A stretch of DNA of 64,000 bases from Haloferax marisrubri (GCF_001469875.2 NZ_LOPW02000017.1:124001-188000), one strand, 5' to 3'; counted from the first letter of the stretch, positions 8,739 through 17,846 are shown. The notes: generated by a model from the letters alone, not told the origin. Numbers and translations are program-made.

Positions 8739-9647
8739 TCAGTCGTTGGACTGCACGAGGCGGTCCATCCCGCCGACCGAGAGTTCGCCGCTGAGGGTGC
8801 GGTTCGGGTAGGGGATGTCGATGCCCTCCTCGTCGAACCGCTGTTTGACGGCGGTGACGTACTCGCCGCGGGTCTTCACGAAGTCGGCGCGGCTGGGCTG
8901 GGAAATCCAGATGCGCGACTTGAGCGTGACCGACGAGTCGCCGAGTTCGGTCAGTCTGACCGACGGCTCGGGCGTCGTCATGATGCCGTCGTGCTTTTCG
9001 GCCTCGTCGAGGATGATGTCGGTCGCCTGCTGGATGTCGTCGTCGTAGCCGATGCCGAACGGCACCTGCAGGCGGAGTTTGTCCTTCGCGACGGGGTTTT
9101 TGATGACGCCGTCTGTGAGCTGCGAGTTCGGCACGGTGAGCAGTTCGTTGTCGAAGGTGCGAACGCGCGTCACGCGGAAGGAGATGTCCTCGACGATACC
9201 GGAGTTGCCGTCCCATTCAATCCAGTCGTTGATGCGGAACGGCTTGTCGGTGAAGATGAAGATGCCGGCGACGAAGTTGGCGATGACGTCCTGCATCGCG
9301 AAGCCGATAGCGAGCGTCGCGGCCGCGCCGATGGTGGCGAGCGACTGCAGGATGTTGCCGAGGCCGGCGAACGCGAACCCAGCGCCGAGGGCGACGAACG
9401 CCACGACGAGGGTCGCGATTTTCATCAGGGGCTTTTTCGCGTGTTCGTCCGCGCCGCGTCGGTCGAGGACGCGGTTGAGCGCGGACGAGACGACGGCCTT
9501 GCCGACGATGTAGACGACGGCGAAGCCGAGAACGAGGCCCAAGAGCGTCCCGAGCGTCTCGGCGTACGGGACGTTCTGCTCGGTGAGAATCCGGCCGATT
9601 GCGCCGCCATCACCCTGCAGTTGGAGCGGGACTGCGAGCGCGTTCAT
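8739..9647 (-). CDS. MscS-family mechanosensitive ion channel
   Basis: 302 residues. Three N-terminal membrane helices (about residues 28-50, 70-90 and 92-125) are followed by the MscS pore and beta-domain signature, with VANFVAGIFIF and DWIEWDGNSGIVEDISFRVT. The family opens under membrane tension and releases solutes during hypo-osmotic shock, a pressing risk for a salt-in halophile. The start overlaps the yhbY stop by four bases, so the channel is the last gene of an rnp4-yhbY-mscS transcript. The C-terminal domain (about 190-295) is the usual cytoplasmic cage portion. Confidence 0.9.
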   Translation of the reverse strand: MNALAVPLQLQGDGGAIGRILTEQNVPYAETLGTLLGLVLGFAVVYIVGKAVVSSALNRVLDRRGADEHAKKPLMKIATLVVAFVALGAGFAFAGLGNILQSLATIGAAATLAIGFAMQDVIANFVAGIFIFTDKPFRINDWIEWDGNSGIVEDISFRVTRVRTFDNELLTVPNSQLTDGVIKNPVAKDKLRLQVPFGIGYDDDIQQATDIILDEAEKHDGIMTTPEPSVRLTELGDSSVTLKSRIWISQPSRADFVKTRGEYVTAVKQRFDEEGIDIPYPNRTLSGELSVGGMDRLVQSND

Positions 9648-9892
9648 CGGTGGTAGACCGCGGTCTTCCCCCTCGTCTCTATCAGCTCTGCGTTCACGCG
9701 CTCGGCGAGGTCGGCGGCGGCCTCGTCAACCGTCGTGCCACCGAGCGCCGCCCGGAGGAACTTCGCTTTCACGAGGTTCCGGTCGGCCAGCTGGTCGTTG
9801 AGTTCGCCGACCACCGCTTCGATTCCGCTCTTACCCACCCAGACGGTCACGTCGACGTCGTGGGCCTCCTTTCGCAGCTCCTGCGTGTTCAT
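9644..9892 (-). CDS. YhbY/CRM-domain RNA-binding protein
   Basis: 82 residues, the length of a single CRM domain. It contains VWVGKSGIEAVVGELN, which matches the GK-G loop of the family, and ends with a strand around GKTAVYHR. Bacterial YhbY and plant CRM proteins bind pre-ribosomal or intron RNA. Its position between rnp4 and mscS suggests an RNA-processing role. An AT-rich box around 9925-9935 on the minus strand could be its own promoter. Confidence 0.88.
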   Translation of the reverse strand: MNTQELRKEAHDVDVTVWVGKSGIEAVVGELNDQLADRNLVKAKFLRAALGGTTVDEAAADLAERVNAELIETRGKTAVYHR

Positions 9893-10003
9893 GTGTGGCC
9901 TCCACTATGTGCCGGAGGGCTTCAATAGTAAGGCTTTGGCGGCCGTTTGGTTGTCGTACACACGCGAGAAGGGGCCGATTCTGCCGAAATCGCCGTCGGG
10001 CGG

Positions 10004-10279
10004 TCAGTAAGGGTAGCGCTTTGTCGCCCCGCAGTCGCACCTGACGACGACGTGGCCGCCGGCGCGGGTCCGGACACGGGCGTTGACGCCCGGGAGGAGG
10101 TAGGCGTCGCAGTCGTCGCAGGTGAACCGGCGAAACGCCTTCGGGAGGCCACAGCGGTTCCGCTCCGCGACGCGCCGGGCGAGGCGGACGTACTCCCGGG
10201 CGCGCTCGTGGTCGCGGTCGCTCGCCGCCTCGCGGGCGAGGGCGTGGAGTCGGTCGATGCGCTCCTCCGCGATGTTCAT
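10004..10279 (-). CDS. rnp4: Ribonuclease P protein component 4 (Rpp21/Rpr2)
   Basis: 91 residues from ATG 10279. The N-terminal half is a helical pair (EERIDRLHALAREAASDRDHERAREYVRLARRVAERN). The C-terminal half is a zinc ribbon with Cys pairs CDDC and CDCG, as in archaeal Rnp4/Rpp21. The protein binds the RNase P RNA specificity domain together with Rnp1 and takes part in tRNA 5' maturation. Longer upstream extensions lack homology, which supports the chosen start. It heads the minus-strand cluster with yhbY and is divergent from a glycosyltransferase gene. Confidence 0.93.
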   Translation of the reverse strand: MNIAEERIDRLHALAREAASDRDHERAREYVRLARRVAERNRCGLPKAFRRFTCDDCDAYLLPGVNARVRTRAGGHVVVRCDCGATKRYPY

Positions 10280-10374
10280 ACACGTTCGGGCGAGCGGCCC
10301 GGACAAAGACGTTCCGAACCGCGACGCGGAGCCGAAGCCGGTACTGTGATACCCCACCCGGAAAAACGGCGACT

Positions 10375-11436
10375 GTGCGCGTCCTGAACTACCTCGAGTT
10401 CGCCTCGCAACTCGAACGCAGCGGTATCGGCACCGCCACCGACCAGCAGCGGGCGGCCCTCGCCACGACCGACGTGGAGGTCGTCACCTCCCCGTGGCCC
10501 GAGTCGGTCGCCGCGGGTGCCGCGAGCCTCCTGCGGGGCGACGGGGTCGTCCGCGACTACGACGTGGCCCACTGCAACCTCATCGGCCCCGGCTCGCTCG
10601 CCGTGGCCAGGCACGCCAAACGGAACGGCATCCCGCTCGTGCTCCACTCGCACGTCACCCGCGAGGACTTCGCCGAGAGCTTCCGCGGGTCGACCGCGGT
10701 CGCCCCCGCCCTCGGGAAGTACCTCAAGTGGTTCTACTCGCAGGCCGACGTGGTGCTCTGTCCCTCCGAGTACACGAAGCGAACCCTCGAATCCTACCCG
10801 GTCGACGCGCCGATTCGCGCCGTCTCGAACGGCGTCGACACCGAGGCGTTCGACGGGTTCGAAGCCCTCCGCGACGAGTACCGAACCGAGTACGACCTCG
10901 ACGGCATGACCGTCTTCACCGTCGGCAACGTCTTCGAGCGTAAGGGGCTCACGACCTTCTGCACGCTCGCACAGGAGACCGACTACGACTTCGCGTGGTT
11001 CGGCCCCTACGACACCGGTCCGCACGCCTCGAAGAAGGTGCGGTACTGGGTCGAAAACGCCCCGGAGAACGTCACGTTCACCGGCTGGATAGACGACATC
11101 CGCGGCGCGTTCGGCGCGGGCGACGTCTACCTCTTCGCGACGAAAAACGAGAATCAGGGCATCGCCGTCCTCGAAGCGATGGCCTGCGGGAAGGCGGTCG
11201 TCCTCCGCGACATCCCGGTGTTCGAGGAGTTCTACACCCACGGCCACGACTGCCTGAAGTGTTCGACCGACGCGGAGTTCCGCCGGGCGCTCGACCTCCT
11301 CGCCCGCGACCCCGACCTCCGGCGACGGCTCGGCGAGAACGCCCGCGAGACGGCCGCCGAACACAGCCTCGACCGCGTCGGCGACCGGCTCGTCGAGACG
11401 TACGAGGACGCGCTTTCCGGGCGGCTCGAAGGCTGA
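10375..11436 (+). CDS. Glycosyltransferase family 4 protein
   Basis: 353 residues from GTG 10375 (MRVLNYLEF). The fold is GT-B: an N-terminal acceptor domain, then a C-terminal donor-binding half with VFTVGNVFERKGLTTF and the E-x7-E motif region ENQGIAVLEAMACGKAVV. The family moves sugars from nucleotide-sugar donors with retention of configuration. No membrane helix is present, so it acts in the cytoplasm or at the inner membrane face. A second GT4 gene lies 126 bases downstream and an epimerase further on, suggesting involvement in surface glycan or glycolipid synthesis. Donor and acceptor are unknown. Confidence 0.87.
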   Translation: MRVLNYLEFASQLERSGIGTATDQQRAALATTDVEVVTSPWPESVAAGAASLLRGDGVVRDYDVAHCNLIGPGSLAVARHAKRNGIPLVLHSHVTREDFAESFRGSTAVAPALGKYLKWFYSQADVVLCPSEYTKRTLESYPVDAPIRAVSNGVDTEAFDGFEALRDEYRTEYDLDGMTVFTVGNVFERKGLTTFCTLAQETDYDFAWFGPYDTGPHASKKVRYWVENAPENVTFTGWIDDIRGAFGAGDVYLFATKNENQGIAVLEAMACGKAVVLRDIPVFEEFYTHGHDCLKCSTDAEFRRALDLLARDPDLRRRLGENARETAAEHSLDRVGDRLVETYEDALSGRLEG

Positions 11437-11562
11437 GTGACCGACACCCGGCTGATGACTCTTGACGGCCGACCTCTAGGAGACGGCCGATAGGTTCGGT
11501 AACACACGACAGTCCAGCGGGAAGTCACAACGGTTTATCCCGTCGGGGTCGCACGAACGGCC

Positions 11563-12669
11563 ATGCAGTCGGTCGCCGCGTTCACCGACACGTACCTACC
11601 GACCGTCAACGGCGTCACCTACACGATTCAGACGTGGCGCGAGCGGTGGCACCGCCGCGGCGGTCGCATGGACGTGGTGTTCCCGGCGGACGACGACTAC
11701 GACCCCGAGCCGGGCGAGTACGGCGTCCGAAGCCTTCCCTTCCCGTTCTACGAGGGGATTCGAATCGGCGCGCCGCGGATTCCGGGGGCCGTCGGCGACG
11801 TCGACGTCGTCCACGCCCACACCCCGTTCGGCCTCGGACTGGCCGGCCTCCGACTCGCCCGCCGGCGCGACCTCCCGCTCGTGGCGACCTACCACACTCC
11901 GACCGGCGAGTACGCCGAGTACCTCAGTTCCGTCGGCGCTATCGAGCGCGGCGTCGAGCGCACCGCCGAGCGGTACGAGCGGTGGTTCTTCGACCGCGCC
12001 GACGCGGTCATCGTCCCGAGCGAGGACGCCGAGCGCCGCCTGGTTGACGAGGTCGGCGTCGAGACCGAAATCGTCGTCCTCTCGAACGGAATCGACGTGG
12101 AGCGGTTCGAACCCGTCGAGGGCGACGACTTCCGCCGCCGCTACGACCTCGGCGACGGGGACCTCATCGGCTACACGGGCCGGCACGGCTACGAGAAACA
12201 CCTCGACGAACTCGTCCGGGCCGCGGCCGACCTCGACGCGACGCTCGTCTTCGGCGGCGACGGCCCCGCCCGCGACGAGTTGTCCGCCCTCGCCGACGAC
12301 CTCGGCGTGGACGCTCGCTTCCTCGGCTTCCTCGACCGCGAGGAACTGCCGGCGTTCTACTCCGCGCTCGACGTGTTCTGTTTCCCGAGCCCCGTCGAGA
12401 CGCAGGGGCTCGTCGCCCTGGAGGCCAACGCCTGCGGGACGCCCGTCGTCGGCGTCAACGAGGGCGCGCTGGAGGACACCGTCCTCGACGGCGTGACCGG
12501 TTACCACTACGAGTCAGGCGACTTAGACGGCTTCCGCCACGGGATTCGGCGGGCGCTGGCGGAGCAGGAGGCACTCAGCGCGCGCTGTCTCGACCGGCGC
12601 GACGAGGTGAGCGTCGACCGCTCCGTCGACCGCCTCGCGGCGCTCTACGACCGCTTAGCGTCGAAATAA
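11563..12669 (+). CDS. Glycosyltransferase family 4 protein
   Basis: 368 residues. The N-terminus FTDTYLPTVNGVTYTIQTW is the signature of the GT4 subgroup containing GDP-mannose-dependent and diacylglycerol glycosyltransferases. HAHTPFGLGLAGLRLA and ATYHTPTGEYAEYL follow. The donor half has IGYTGRHGYEKHL and FPSPVETQGLVALEANACGTPVV. The relation to lipid glycosyltransferases makes a glycolipid product plausible but unproven. It is preceded by its own promoter region (AT-rich TTTATCC at about 11533). It is not closely similar in sequence to the GT4 gene upstream. Confidence 0.88.
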   Translation: MQSVAAFTDTYLPTVNGVTYTIQTWRERWHRRGGRMDVVFPADDDYDPEPGEYGVRSLPFPFYEGIRIGAPRIPGAVGDVDVVHAHTPFGLGLAGLRLARRRDLPLVATYHTPTGEYAEYLSSVGAIERGVERTAERYERWFFDRADAVIVPSEDAERRLVDEVGVETEIVVLSNGIDVERFEPVEGDDFRRRYDLGDGDLIGYTGRHGYEKHLDELVRAAADLDATLVFGGDGPARDELSALADDLGVDARFLGFLDREELPAFYSALDVFCFPSPVETQGLVALEANACGTPVVGVNEGALEDTVLDGVTGYHYESGDLDGFRHGIRRALAEQEALSARCLDRRDEVSVDRSVDRLAALYDRLASK

Positions 12670-12697
12670 GAGGAACGAGACCGACTGCGAAACCGCG

Positions 12698-13126
12698 TTA
12701 GTCGCGGTTTTCGAGCGCGTCGGCGATGCGGCGCAGTTCGCGGTTCACGTCGCGGACCTCGTCGCGGAGCTGTCGGACCTCGCGGACGAGTTGTTCGTCG
12801 CTGCCGCTTCCCTGCTCGGGGTCGCGCGGGCCGCCGCCCATGGCGCTGGGACCGCCACCCATGCCGCCGCCACCGCCCATGCCGCCGGGGCCGCCGCCGC
12901 CCATCATGCCGCTCATCATCTGCGCGAAGGGGTTGCCGCCGCCGCCACCCATGCCGCCGGGGCCGCCGCCCATCATCTCTTCGGGGTCGGGGCGCTCGCC
13001 TTCCTCGCGCTCTTTCTCGCGGCGCTGTCGAATCTCTTCGACCCGCTCGCGGAACGACTTCTCTTCTTCGCCGTCGTCGCCCTCGTCGGGCGTCTGCGTC
13101 TCGTCTGCGGGTTCGTCGTCAGCCAT
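12698..13126 (-). CDS. Acidic protein with Gly-Met-rich repeats and C-terminal coiled coil
   Basis: 142 residues. An acidic N-terminus (1-25) leads into a charged helix (FRERVEEIRQRREKEREEG) and a low-complexity block (about 50-98) of GGGPGGMGGG repeats with MM pairs. It ends in a coiled-coil-like helix (LVREVRQLRDEVRDVNRELRRIADALE). The Gly-Met block resembles the flexible tails of chaperonins, but nothing else in the protein does. No function is recognised. The terminal helix suggests oligomerisation. Confidence 0.7.
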   Translation of the reverse strand: MADDEPADETQTPDEGDDGEEEKSFRERVEEIRQRREKEREEGERPDPEEMMGGGPGGMGGGGGNPFAQMMSGMMGGGGPGGMGGGGGMGGGPSAMGGGPRDPEQGSGSDEQLVREVRQLRDEVRDVNRELRRIADALENRD

Positions 13127-13183
13127 GGGTGCGAGTTGGCCGTCCTCCCGGAAAGTGCTGACGGTCTCTGAGAATCGTGACTC

Positions 13184-13930
13184 TCACCCGAACGCGCCGA
13201 GGCTCGACTGGAGGTCGCGGTCCGTCCCGCCGTCTTCGAGTTCGTGGCCGACGAGGTCGCGCATGTCCACCGCGTAGGTCGTCCCGCGGTGGTCGAGGAC
13301 GAGCACGCGGCCCTTCACGCCGCGGACGGTCCCCGTGGCGACGGTCTCGGCGACCGGCGAGCCGTCGAGGTCGAGGCCGTAGTCGAACGCGAACGTCTCG
13401 ATGGGGTCGAACTCGGAGACGAGGGCGTCCCACGCCGCGGCGTCGACCGACCGGCCGAACCCCTCGATTTTGGTCGGGACGCGGATGCGGTCGGGAATCT
13501 CGGTCGCCAGTTCGGCCTCGTACTCGCGGGCGACGCGGCCGTCGGAGAACGTCCGGACGTGGGCCGCGCGGTCCGCGCCCTGCTCTCGCAGACGGGTGTC
13601 GAGCCGCCACTCGCGGGTGACGCCGACTTTGAACGTGTCGGGGGCGAACGCGGCGAGGTAGACCGCGTGGTCCTCGTAGCAGTCCATCTCGTCTTTCAGA
13701 CACGTCCCGGTGCACTTCGCGCAGACCCACGTGTGGCGGTGGTCAGCGCAGTACGGCGCGCGGTCGTTGTCGCAGGCGACGTGGCGGTCGTCGTGGATGG
13801 TGCCCGCGCAGTGGCGCTCGCCGAGGCGGTAGTCGAGTTCGGTTCCGGGGTCGAGCGCGACCGAGTCGATGCCGCCGCTCGCGCTCACGAACAGCGCGGG
13901 GGTTCCGGTATCGTAGCCGACGACCTGCAC
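13184..13930 (-). CDS. DUF2797 family protein, Cys-rich
   Basis: 248 residues. The central region holds a Cys/His cluster (HCAGTIHDDRHVAC, YCADHRHTW, CAKCTGTC), likely one or two zinc sites, followed by YLAAFAPDTFKVGVTREWRLDTRLREQGA. The latter resembles the KVGVT-R segment of GIY-YIG-like folds reported for DUF2797. Biochemical function is unknown to me. It is a single gene, convergent with nothing and next to the GGM protein on the same strand. Confidence 0.75.
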   Translation of the reverse strand: MQVVGYDTGTPALFVSASGGIDSVALDPGTELDYRLGERHCAGTIHDDRHVACDNDRAPYCADHRHTWVCAKCTGTCLKDEMDCYEDHAVYLAAFAPDTFKVGVTREWRLDTRLREQGADRAAHVRTFSDGRVAREYEAELATEIPDRIRVPTKIEGFGRSVDAAAWDALVSEFDPIETFAFDYGLDLDGSPVAETVATGTVRGVKGRVLVLDHRGTTYAVDMRDLVGHELEDGGTDRDLQSSLGAFG

Positions 13931-14073
13931 GCTCCGTGGTAGGGAGTCGCGGTAGAAAGGTGGCTCGCTCCGGGGTCGGACTGCGGGGTCTGTCGGGCGT
14001 CGCCCCGCGGTGTCGGTGTTGGTCGCGGCCGTGGTTGTCGGGCGCGGTTACCGGCCGCGGTTATCGGCCGCCG

Positions 14074-15021
14074 CTATTCGTACTCGGCGCGAAGCTCCTC
14101 GGCGAGTTCCTCGGCGGCGCGGCGGACGGCCTCGTCGCTCGACCCGTCGGGCTCCCAGCCGAGCGCGGAGAGCTTCTCGATGGAGAGGCGCATCTTCGGC
14201 ACGTCGCCGGTCCAGCCGCGGTCGCCGCCGGTGTACTCGAACTCGGGGTCGAGGTCCAGCACGTCGGCGACGATGTTGGCGATGGTCGTCACGGAGGTCG
14301 TCGTCCGCGTGCCGAGGTTGTAGACGTTGTAGTCGCGCTCGGCGTTCTCGACGATGTGGCACATCGCGTCGATGCAGTCCTCGACGTGGAGGTAGGACTT
14401 CTCCTGGCGGCCGTCGCCGAGGATTTCGAGCGTCTCGGGGTCTTCGAGGAGCTTCTCGATGAAGTCCGGGATGACGTTGCCGCGCTGGTTCGGGCCGACG
14501 ATGTTGGCGAAGCGGTACATGTAGACCGTGACGTCGTAGGAGTGGGCGAACGTCGAAAGCAGGCCCTCGTCGGCGAGTTTGGAGGAGCCGTAGATGCTGA
14601 TGGGTTCGAGCGGCGCGTAGTCCTCGGGCGTCGGCCGCGGGGCCTCGCCGTAAATCGTCGACGAGGAGGTAAAGGAGATGTTCGACACGCCGACCTCCTG
14701 CATCCGTTCGAGGACGTTGTACGTCATCTCGGTGTTCTCCTCGAACAGCTGACGGGGGTTGCCGTAGTTCGTGTCCGTGTAGGCCGCGAAGTGGAAGACG
14801 ATGTCGAGGTCCTCGGTGACGGCCTCGGCGACGTCGTCGGGGTCGGTCATGTCGGCCTGTACGAACTCGACGCCGTCGGGGACCTGCTCGCGGTCCCCCT
14901 TCGAGAGGTCGTCGGCGACGACGACGTGGTTGTCCTCGGAGAGGCGCGCGGCGAGGTGAGAGCCGACGAGTCCAGCGCCCCCGGTCACGAGGACGCGCTT
15001 GTCGGAGAGTTCCAGCGACAT
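14074..15021 (-). CDS. NAD-dependent epimerase/dehydratase (extended SDR, UDP-glucose 4-epimerase-like)
   Basis: 315 residues. The NAD-binding motif VTGGAGLVGSHLA is at residues 11-23, the catalytic Ser region is FTSSSTIYGE, and the Tyr-Lys pair is IYGSSK. YRFANIVGPNQR and the C-terminal RGWTGDVPKMRLSIEKL match the UDP-glucose epimerase/dehydratase group. The enzyme interconverts nucleotide sugars in the cytoplasm. With two glycosyltransferases nearby it likely supplies donors for surface glycans; exact substrate unknown. ATG 15021 has an AT-rich stretch (AATTATCTGATT on the minus strand) just upstream that fits a leaderless promoter. Confidence 0.88.
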   Translation of the reverse strand: MSLELSDKRVLVTGGAGLVGSHLAARLSEDNHVVVADDLSKGDREQVPDGVEFVQADMTDPDDVAEAVTEDLDIVFHFAAYTDTNYGNPRQLFEENTEMTYNVLERMQEVGVSNISFTSSSTIYGEAPRPTPEDYAPLEPISIYGSSKLADEGLLSTFAHSYDVTVYMYRFANIVGPNQRGNVIPDFIEKLLEDPETLEILGDGRQEKSYLHVEDCIDAMCHIVENAERDYNVYNLGTRTTTSVTTIANIVADVLDLDPEFEYTGGDRGWTGDVPKMRLSIEKLSALGWEPDGSSDEAVRRAAEELAEELRAEYE

Positions 15022-15162
15022 GAATCAGATAATTCGACCGAATGATAAGTCCGTTTCCCCTCCGGGCCGCGAGCGGGCGTCGGTGACGGCCGTCACCCCG
15101 TCCCCGGCGACCGCCGCCCGCGTTCCGAAAGCACCACTTCCCCCCGCCGTCTTCGGAGAGAC

Positions 15163-15705
15163 ATGCACAACGAACCCGAGGTCGCCGTCCTCCGGTACGG
15201 GCACCGGCCGGGACGCGACGACCGGATGACGACGCACGTCGGCCTGACGGCCCGCGCGCTCGGCGCTGACCGGGTCATCCTCCCGGACAACGCCGGCCAC
15301 TCGATGGAGACGGTCGAGGACATCACGGGCCGGTTCGGCGGCCCCTTCGAGGTCGAACTCACCGAGGCGCTCAACGGCGTCATCCGCAACTGGGAGGGCA
15401 AGGTCGTCCACCTCACGATGTACGGCGAGCGCGTCCAAGACGTAGAGGCCGACATCCGCGAGGCGCACGCCGAAGAACCGCTTCTCGTCGTCGTCGGCGG
15501 GGAGAAGGTCCCCTTCGAGGTGTACGAGGGGGCGGACTGGAACGTCGGCGTCACGAACCAGCCGCACTCGGAGGTCGCGGGGCTCGCGGTGTTCCTCGAC
15601 CGCCTGTTCGACGGGCGCGAACTCGACCGCGAGTGGGAGGACGCCGAAAACCGGGTCGTCCCGATGGCGACGGGCAAGAAAGTCGTACCGGCCGACGAGG
15701 AGTAG
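15163..15705 (+). CDS. trm56: tRNA (cytidine-56 2'-O)-methyltransferase
   Basis: 180 residues, the usual length for aTrm56. The N-terminal signature LRYGHRPGRDDRMTTHVGL is diagnostic. The SPOUT knot region contains LLVVVGGEKVPFEVYEGADWNVGVTNQPHSEVAGLAVFLDRL. The enzyme methylates ribose of C56 in the tRNA T loop using S-adenosylmethionine, an archaeal task otherwise done by a guide RNA. It lies just upstream of tfe on the same strand with an AT-rich gap of about 85 bases. Confidence 0.96.
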   Translation: MHNEPEVAVLRYGHRPGRDDRMTTHVGLTARALGADRVILPDNAGHSMETVEDITGRFGGPFEVELTEALNGVIRNWEGKVVHLTMYGERVQDVEADIREAHAEEPLLVVVGGEKVPFEVYEGADWNVGVTNQPHSEVAGLAVFLDRLFDGRELDREWEDAENRVVPMATGKKVVPADEE

Positions 15706-15790
15706 TCGGACGCGTCGGCGCGCCCGCCGGCGGTTCTCCGCTGCCCCGGAGTAATAAGACTTAATGGCGTTCCTGACGCCATTTCGCACA

Positions 15791-16321
15791 ATGGCTTTTG
15801 AGGAGTTACTGAACGACCCTGTTATCCAGAAGTACCTCCACGAGTTGGTTGGGCCCACTGGGATGCCGGTCGCGGCGGCACCCCCGGACGGCGAGGTCAC
15901 CGACGAGGAACTCGCCGAGGAACTGCGGCTCGAACTCAACGACGTGCGCCGCGCGCTCTTTATCCTCTACGAGAACGACCTCGCGTCGTACCGTCGCGTC
16001 CGCGACGAGGACTCCGGCTGGCTCACCTACCTCTGGACCTTCCACTACGAGAACATCCCCGAGAACCTCGAAGAGGAGATGTACCGCCTCCTCGACGCGC
16101 TCGAAGAGCGACTCGACTACGAGCGCGACCACGAGTTCTACCTCTCGGAACCCGCCGGCATCCGCTTCGAGTTCTCCGAGGCGATGGAACACGGCTTCCA
16201 GTGCCCCGAGACCGGCGCGCCGCTGGAACCGATGGACAACGACGACCTCGTCGACGCGATGGAACGACGCATCGAAGAGCTTCGAGACGAGCTCAACGTC
16301 GAAGTGACGGGGACGAACTGA
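15791..16321 (+). CDS. tfe: Transcription initiation factor TFE alpha subunit with degenerate zinc ribbon
   Basis: 176 residues from ATG 15791. The N-terminal winged helix (about 1-90) contains LLNDPVIQKYLHELVG and ALFILYENDLASYRRVRD. A helix and zinc-ribbon region follow (about 110-160). TFE helps RNA polymerase melt promoters together with TBP and TFB. In other archaeal TFEs the ribbon carries CxxC pairs; here the first pair reads FYLSEPAGIRF with both cysteines absent, and the second reads QCPETG with one left. The start at 15764 would add nine residues without homology. The stop abuts the next gene (DUF2110) with no gap. Confidence 0.93.
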   Translation: MAFEELLNDPVIQKYLHELVGPTGMPVAAAPPDGEVTDEELAEELRLELNDVRRALFILYENDLASYRRVRDEDSGWLTYLWTFHYENIPENLEEEMYRLLDALEERLDYERDHEFYLSEPAGIRFEFSEAMEHGFQCPETGAPLEPMDNDDLVDAMERRIEELRDELNVEVTGTN

Positions 16322-16999
16322 ATGGTCGTTCTCGCAACGAAGTGCTACATCGACGGTGACGCCCGCGAGCGAGCGCTCGACAGCCTCACCTCGCTCGTCG
16401 CCAACGACATCGGCGACCTCGACGTCGAGTACGACATCGGCGTCCGCGACGACGACTTCATCTCCGTGACGGTCTCCGGCGACGACGAGACGGTCGCGCG
16501 GAACGTCCTCCGCGAGGAGTGGGGCGAGGTCACGCCGCACCTCTCGGCCGGCGAGACGTACGTCGGCACCCTCGAACACTGGGACGACGACGGCTTCGTC
16601 CTCGACGCCGGCATCGAGGTCCGCATTCCGACCGAGGAACTCGGCCTCGGCCGCGGTTCCGCGACCCAGATTCGCGACCGCTTCGGCCTCGTCCAGCACA
16701 TGCCGCTGACGTTCGTCTACGGCGGCGAGGACGAACCCTCGCGGCTGGCCGACGAGCAGATAGACCGCCTCTACGACTGGACCCGCGGAAGCGGTCGCGT
16801 CAACGTCAACAGCGCGACCCGCGGCGAGGTCCGCGCGACGGTCAACCGCGCCGGCCACGCGAAGGACATCGTGACGGTCGAGCGCCTCGGCCTCCTCGAA
16901 CAGAGCATCGTCTGCCGGGACGAGACCGACCCGCCGGGCCTCCTCGCGAGTATCGGCTCGTACCTGCCGGCCGAACTGAAGTGCGTCATCGGCCAGTAA
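16322..16999 (+). CDS. DUF2110 family protein
   Basis: 225 residues starting directly after the tfe stop codon. It has an N-terminal alpha-beta domain (about 1-70) and a central beta region (SAGETYVGTLEHWDDDGFVLDAGIEVRIPTEEL) that resembles an S1/OB-like barrel. A C-terminal domain contains VNVNSATRGEVRATVNRAGHAKDIV. The tight linkage to tfe suggests a role in transcription or RNA handling, but that is only context. No catalytic motif recognised. Confidence 0.78.
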   Translation: MVVLATKCYIDGDARERALDSLTSLVANDIGDLDVEYDIGVRDDDFISVTVSGDDETVARNVLREEWGEVTPHLSAGETYVGTLEHWDDDGFVLDAGIEVRIPTEELGLGRGSATQIRDRFGLVQHMPLTFVYGGEDEPSRLADEQIDRLYDWTRGSGRVNVNSATRGEVRATVNRAGHAKDIVTVERLGLLEQSIVCRDETDPPGLLASIGSYLPAELKCVIGQ

Positions 17000-17003
17000 G
17001 ACG

Positions 17004-17759
17004 ATGAACAGGCGACTCCTCGTCGGTATCGCCGCGCTCGCCCTCCTCCTCGTGACCGCCGGCTGTCTCGGCGGCACCTCCAGCGTGTCGAACGACCGGC
17101 TCGACGCCGCGCCCGACGGCGAGTACGCGTGGACCGCCGAGACCGACGCGCACATCACCGTTCAGGACAACGGCCGGTTCCGCGCGGTCTACGAGATGAA
17201 CGGCTCGTTCGTCGAACTCTACCGGTTCGACGGCTTCGGCAGTCGGACGCCGCTTCCGGTCGAGGCGGTCCGCTACCGCTACGAGAACGGGACCGTCATC
17301 AACGGGACCGAACTGAAGGCCCGCGGCGGCGACGTGACCCAGAACGACCGCATCACGAACGTCACGCTCCCCGCGGACGCCGGGAGCGACGGGAAAATCG
17401 CCTTCAGTTCGTCCTCGACGCCGAAGCGGTTCTCGCTTCCCGTCTTCGTCGAGGGGAGCTACGAGGTCGTCCTACCTGCGGACCGCCGCGTCGACTTCCC
17501 GATATTCGGGTCCGTCCGGCCGTCGGGCTACGAAACCGAAGTCGTCGATGACCAGCTCCACATCCAGTGGACCGAGGTGACCGACGGGAACGTCGTCGTG
17601 CAGTTCTACCTCCAGCGCGACCTCGGCATCTTCGCGGCCGTCGCGGCCGTCTCGGTGCTGGTCGGGAGCGCGGGGATACTCTACTACCGCCGGCAGATTC
17701 AGGCGCTCCGCGACCGCCGACAGGAACTCGGCTTGGACGTGGAAGACGACGACCGCTGA
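17004..17759 (+). CDS. Membrane-anchored lipoprotein (DUF5803-like)
   Basis: 251 residues. A signal peptide with lipobox VTAGC (Cys near residue 20) predicts a lipid-anchored extracellular N-terminus. A beta-rich extracellular domain (about 30-195) has several sequons (NGS, NGT, NVT). One transmembrane helix (LGIFAAVAAVSVLVGSAGILYY, about 207-228) precedes a charged cytoplasmic tail (RRQIQALRDRRQELGLDVEDDD). Start lies four bases after the DUF2110 stop, so tfe, DUF2110 and this gene probably form one transcript. The DUF assignment is from memory and tentative. Confidence 0.75.
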   Translation: MNRRLLVGIAALALLLVTAGCLGGTSSVSNDRLDAAPDGEYAWTAETDAHITVQDNGRFRAVYEMNGSFVELYRFDGFGSRTPLPVEAVRYRYENGTVINGTELKARGGDVTQNDRITNVTLPADAGSDGKIAFSSSSTPKRFSLPVFVEGSYEVVLPADRRVDFPIFGSVRPSGYETEVVDDQLHIQWTEVTDGNVVVQFYLQRDLGIFAAVAAVSVLVGSAGILYYRRQIQALRDRRQELGLDVEDDDR

Positions 17760-17846
17760 CGGACGCCCGACAGACGCGGCGTCGGTCGGCCGACTCGGTT
17801 CGCCGGTGTGAACGCTTTTTTGCCTCGCAGCCCGCTATCTCGGGGT

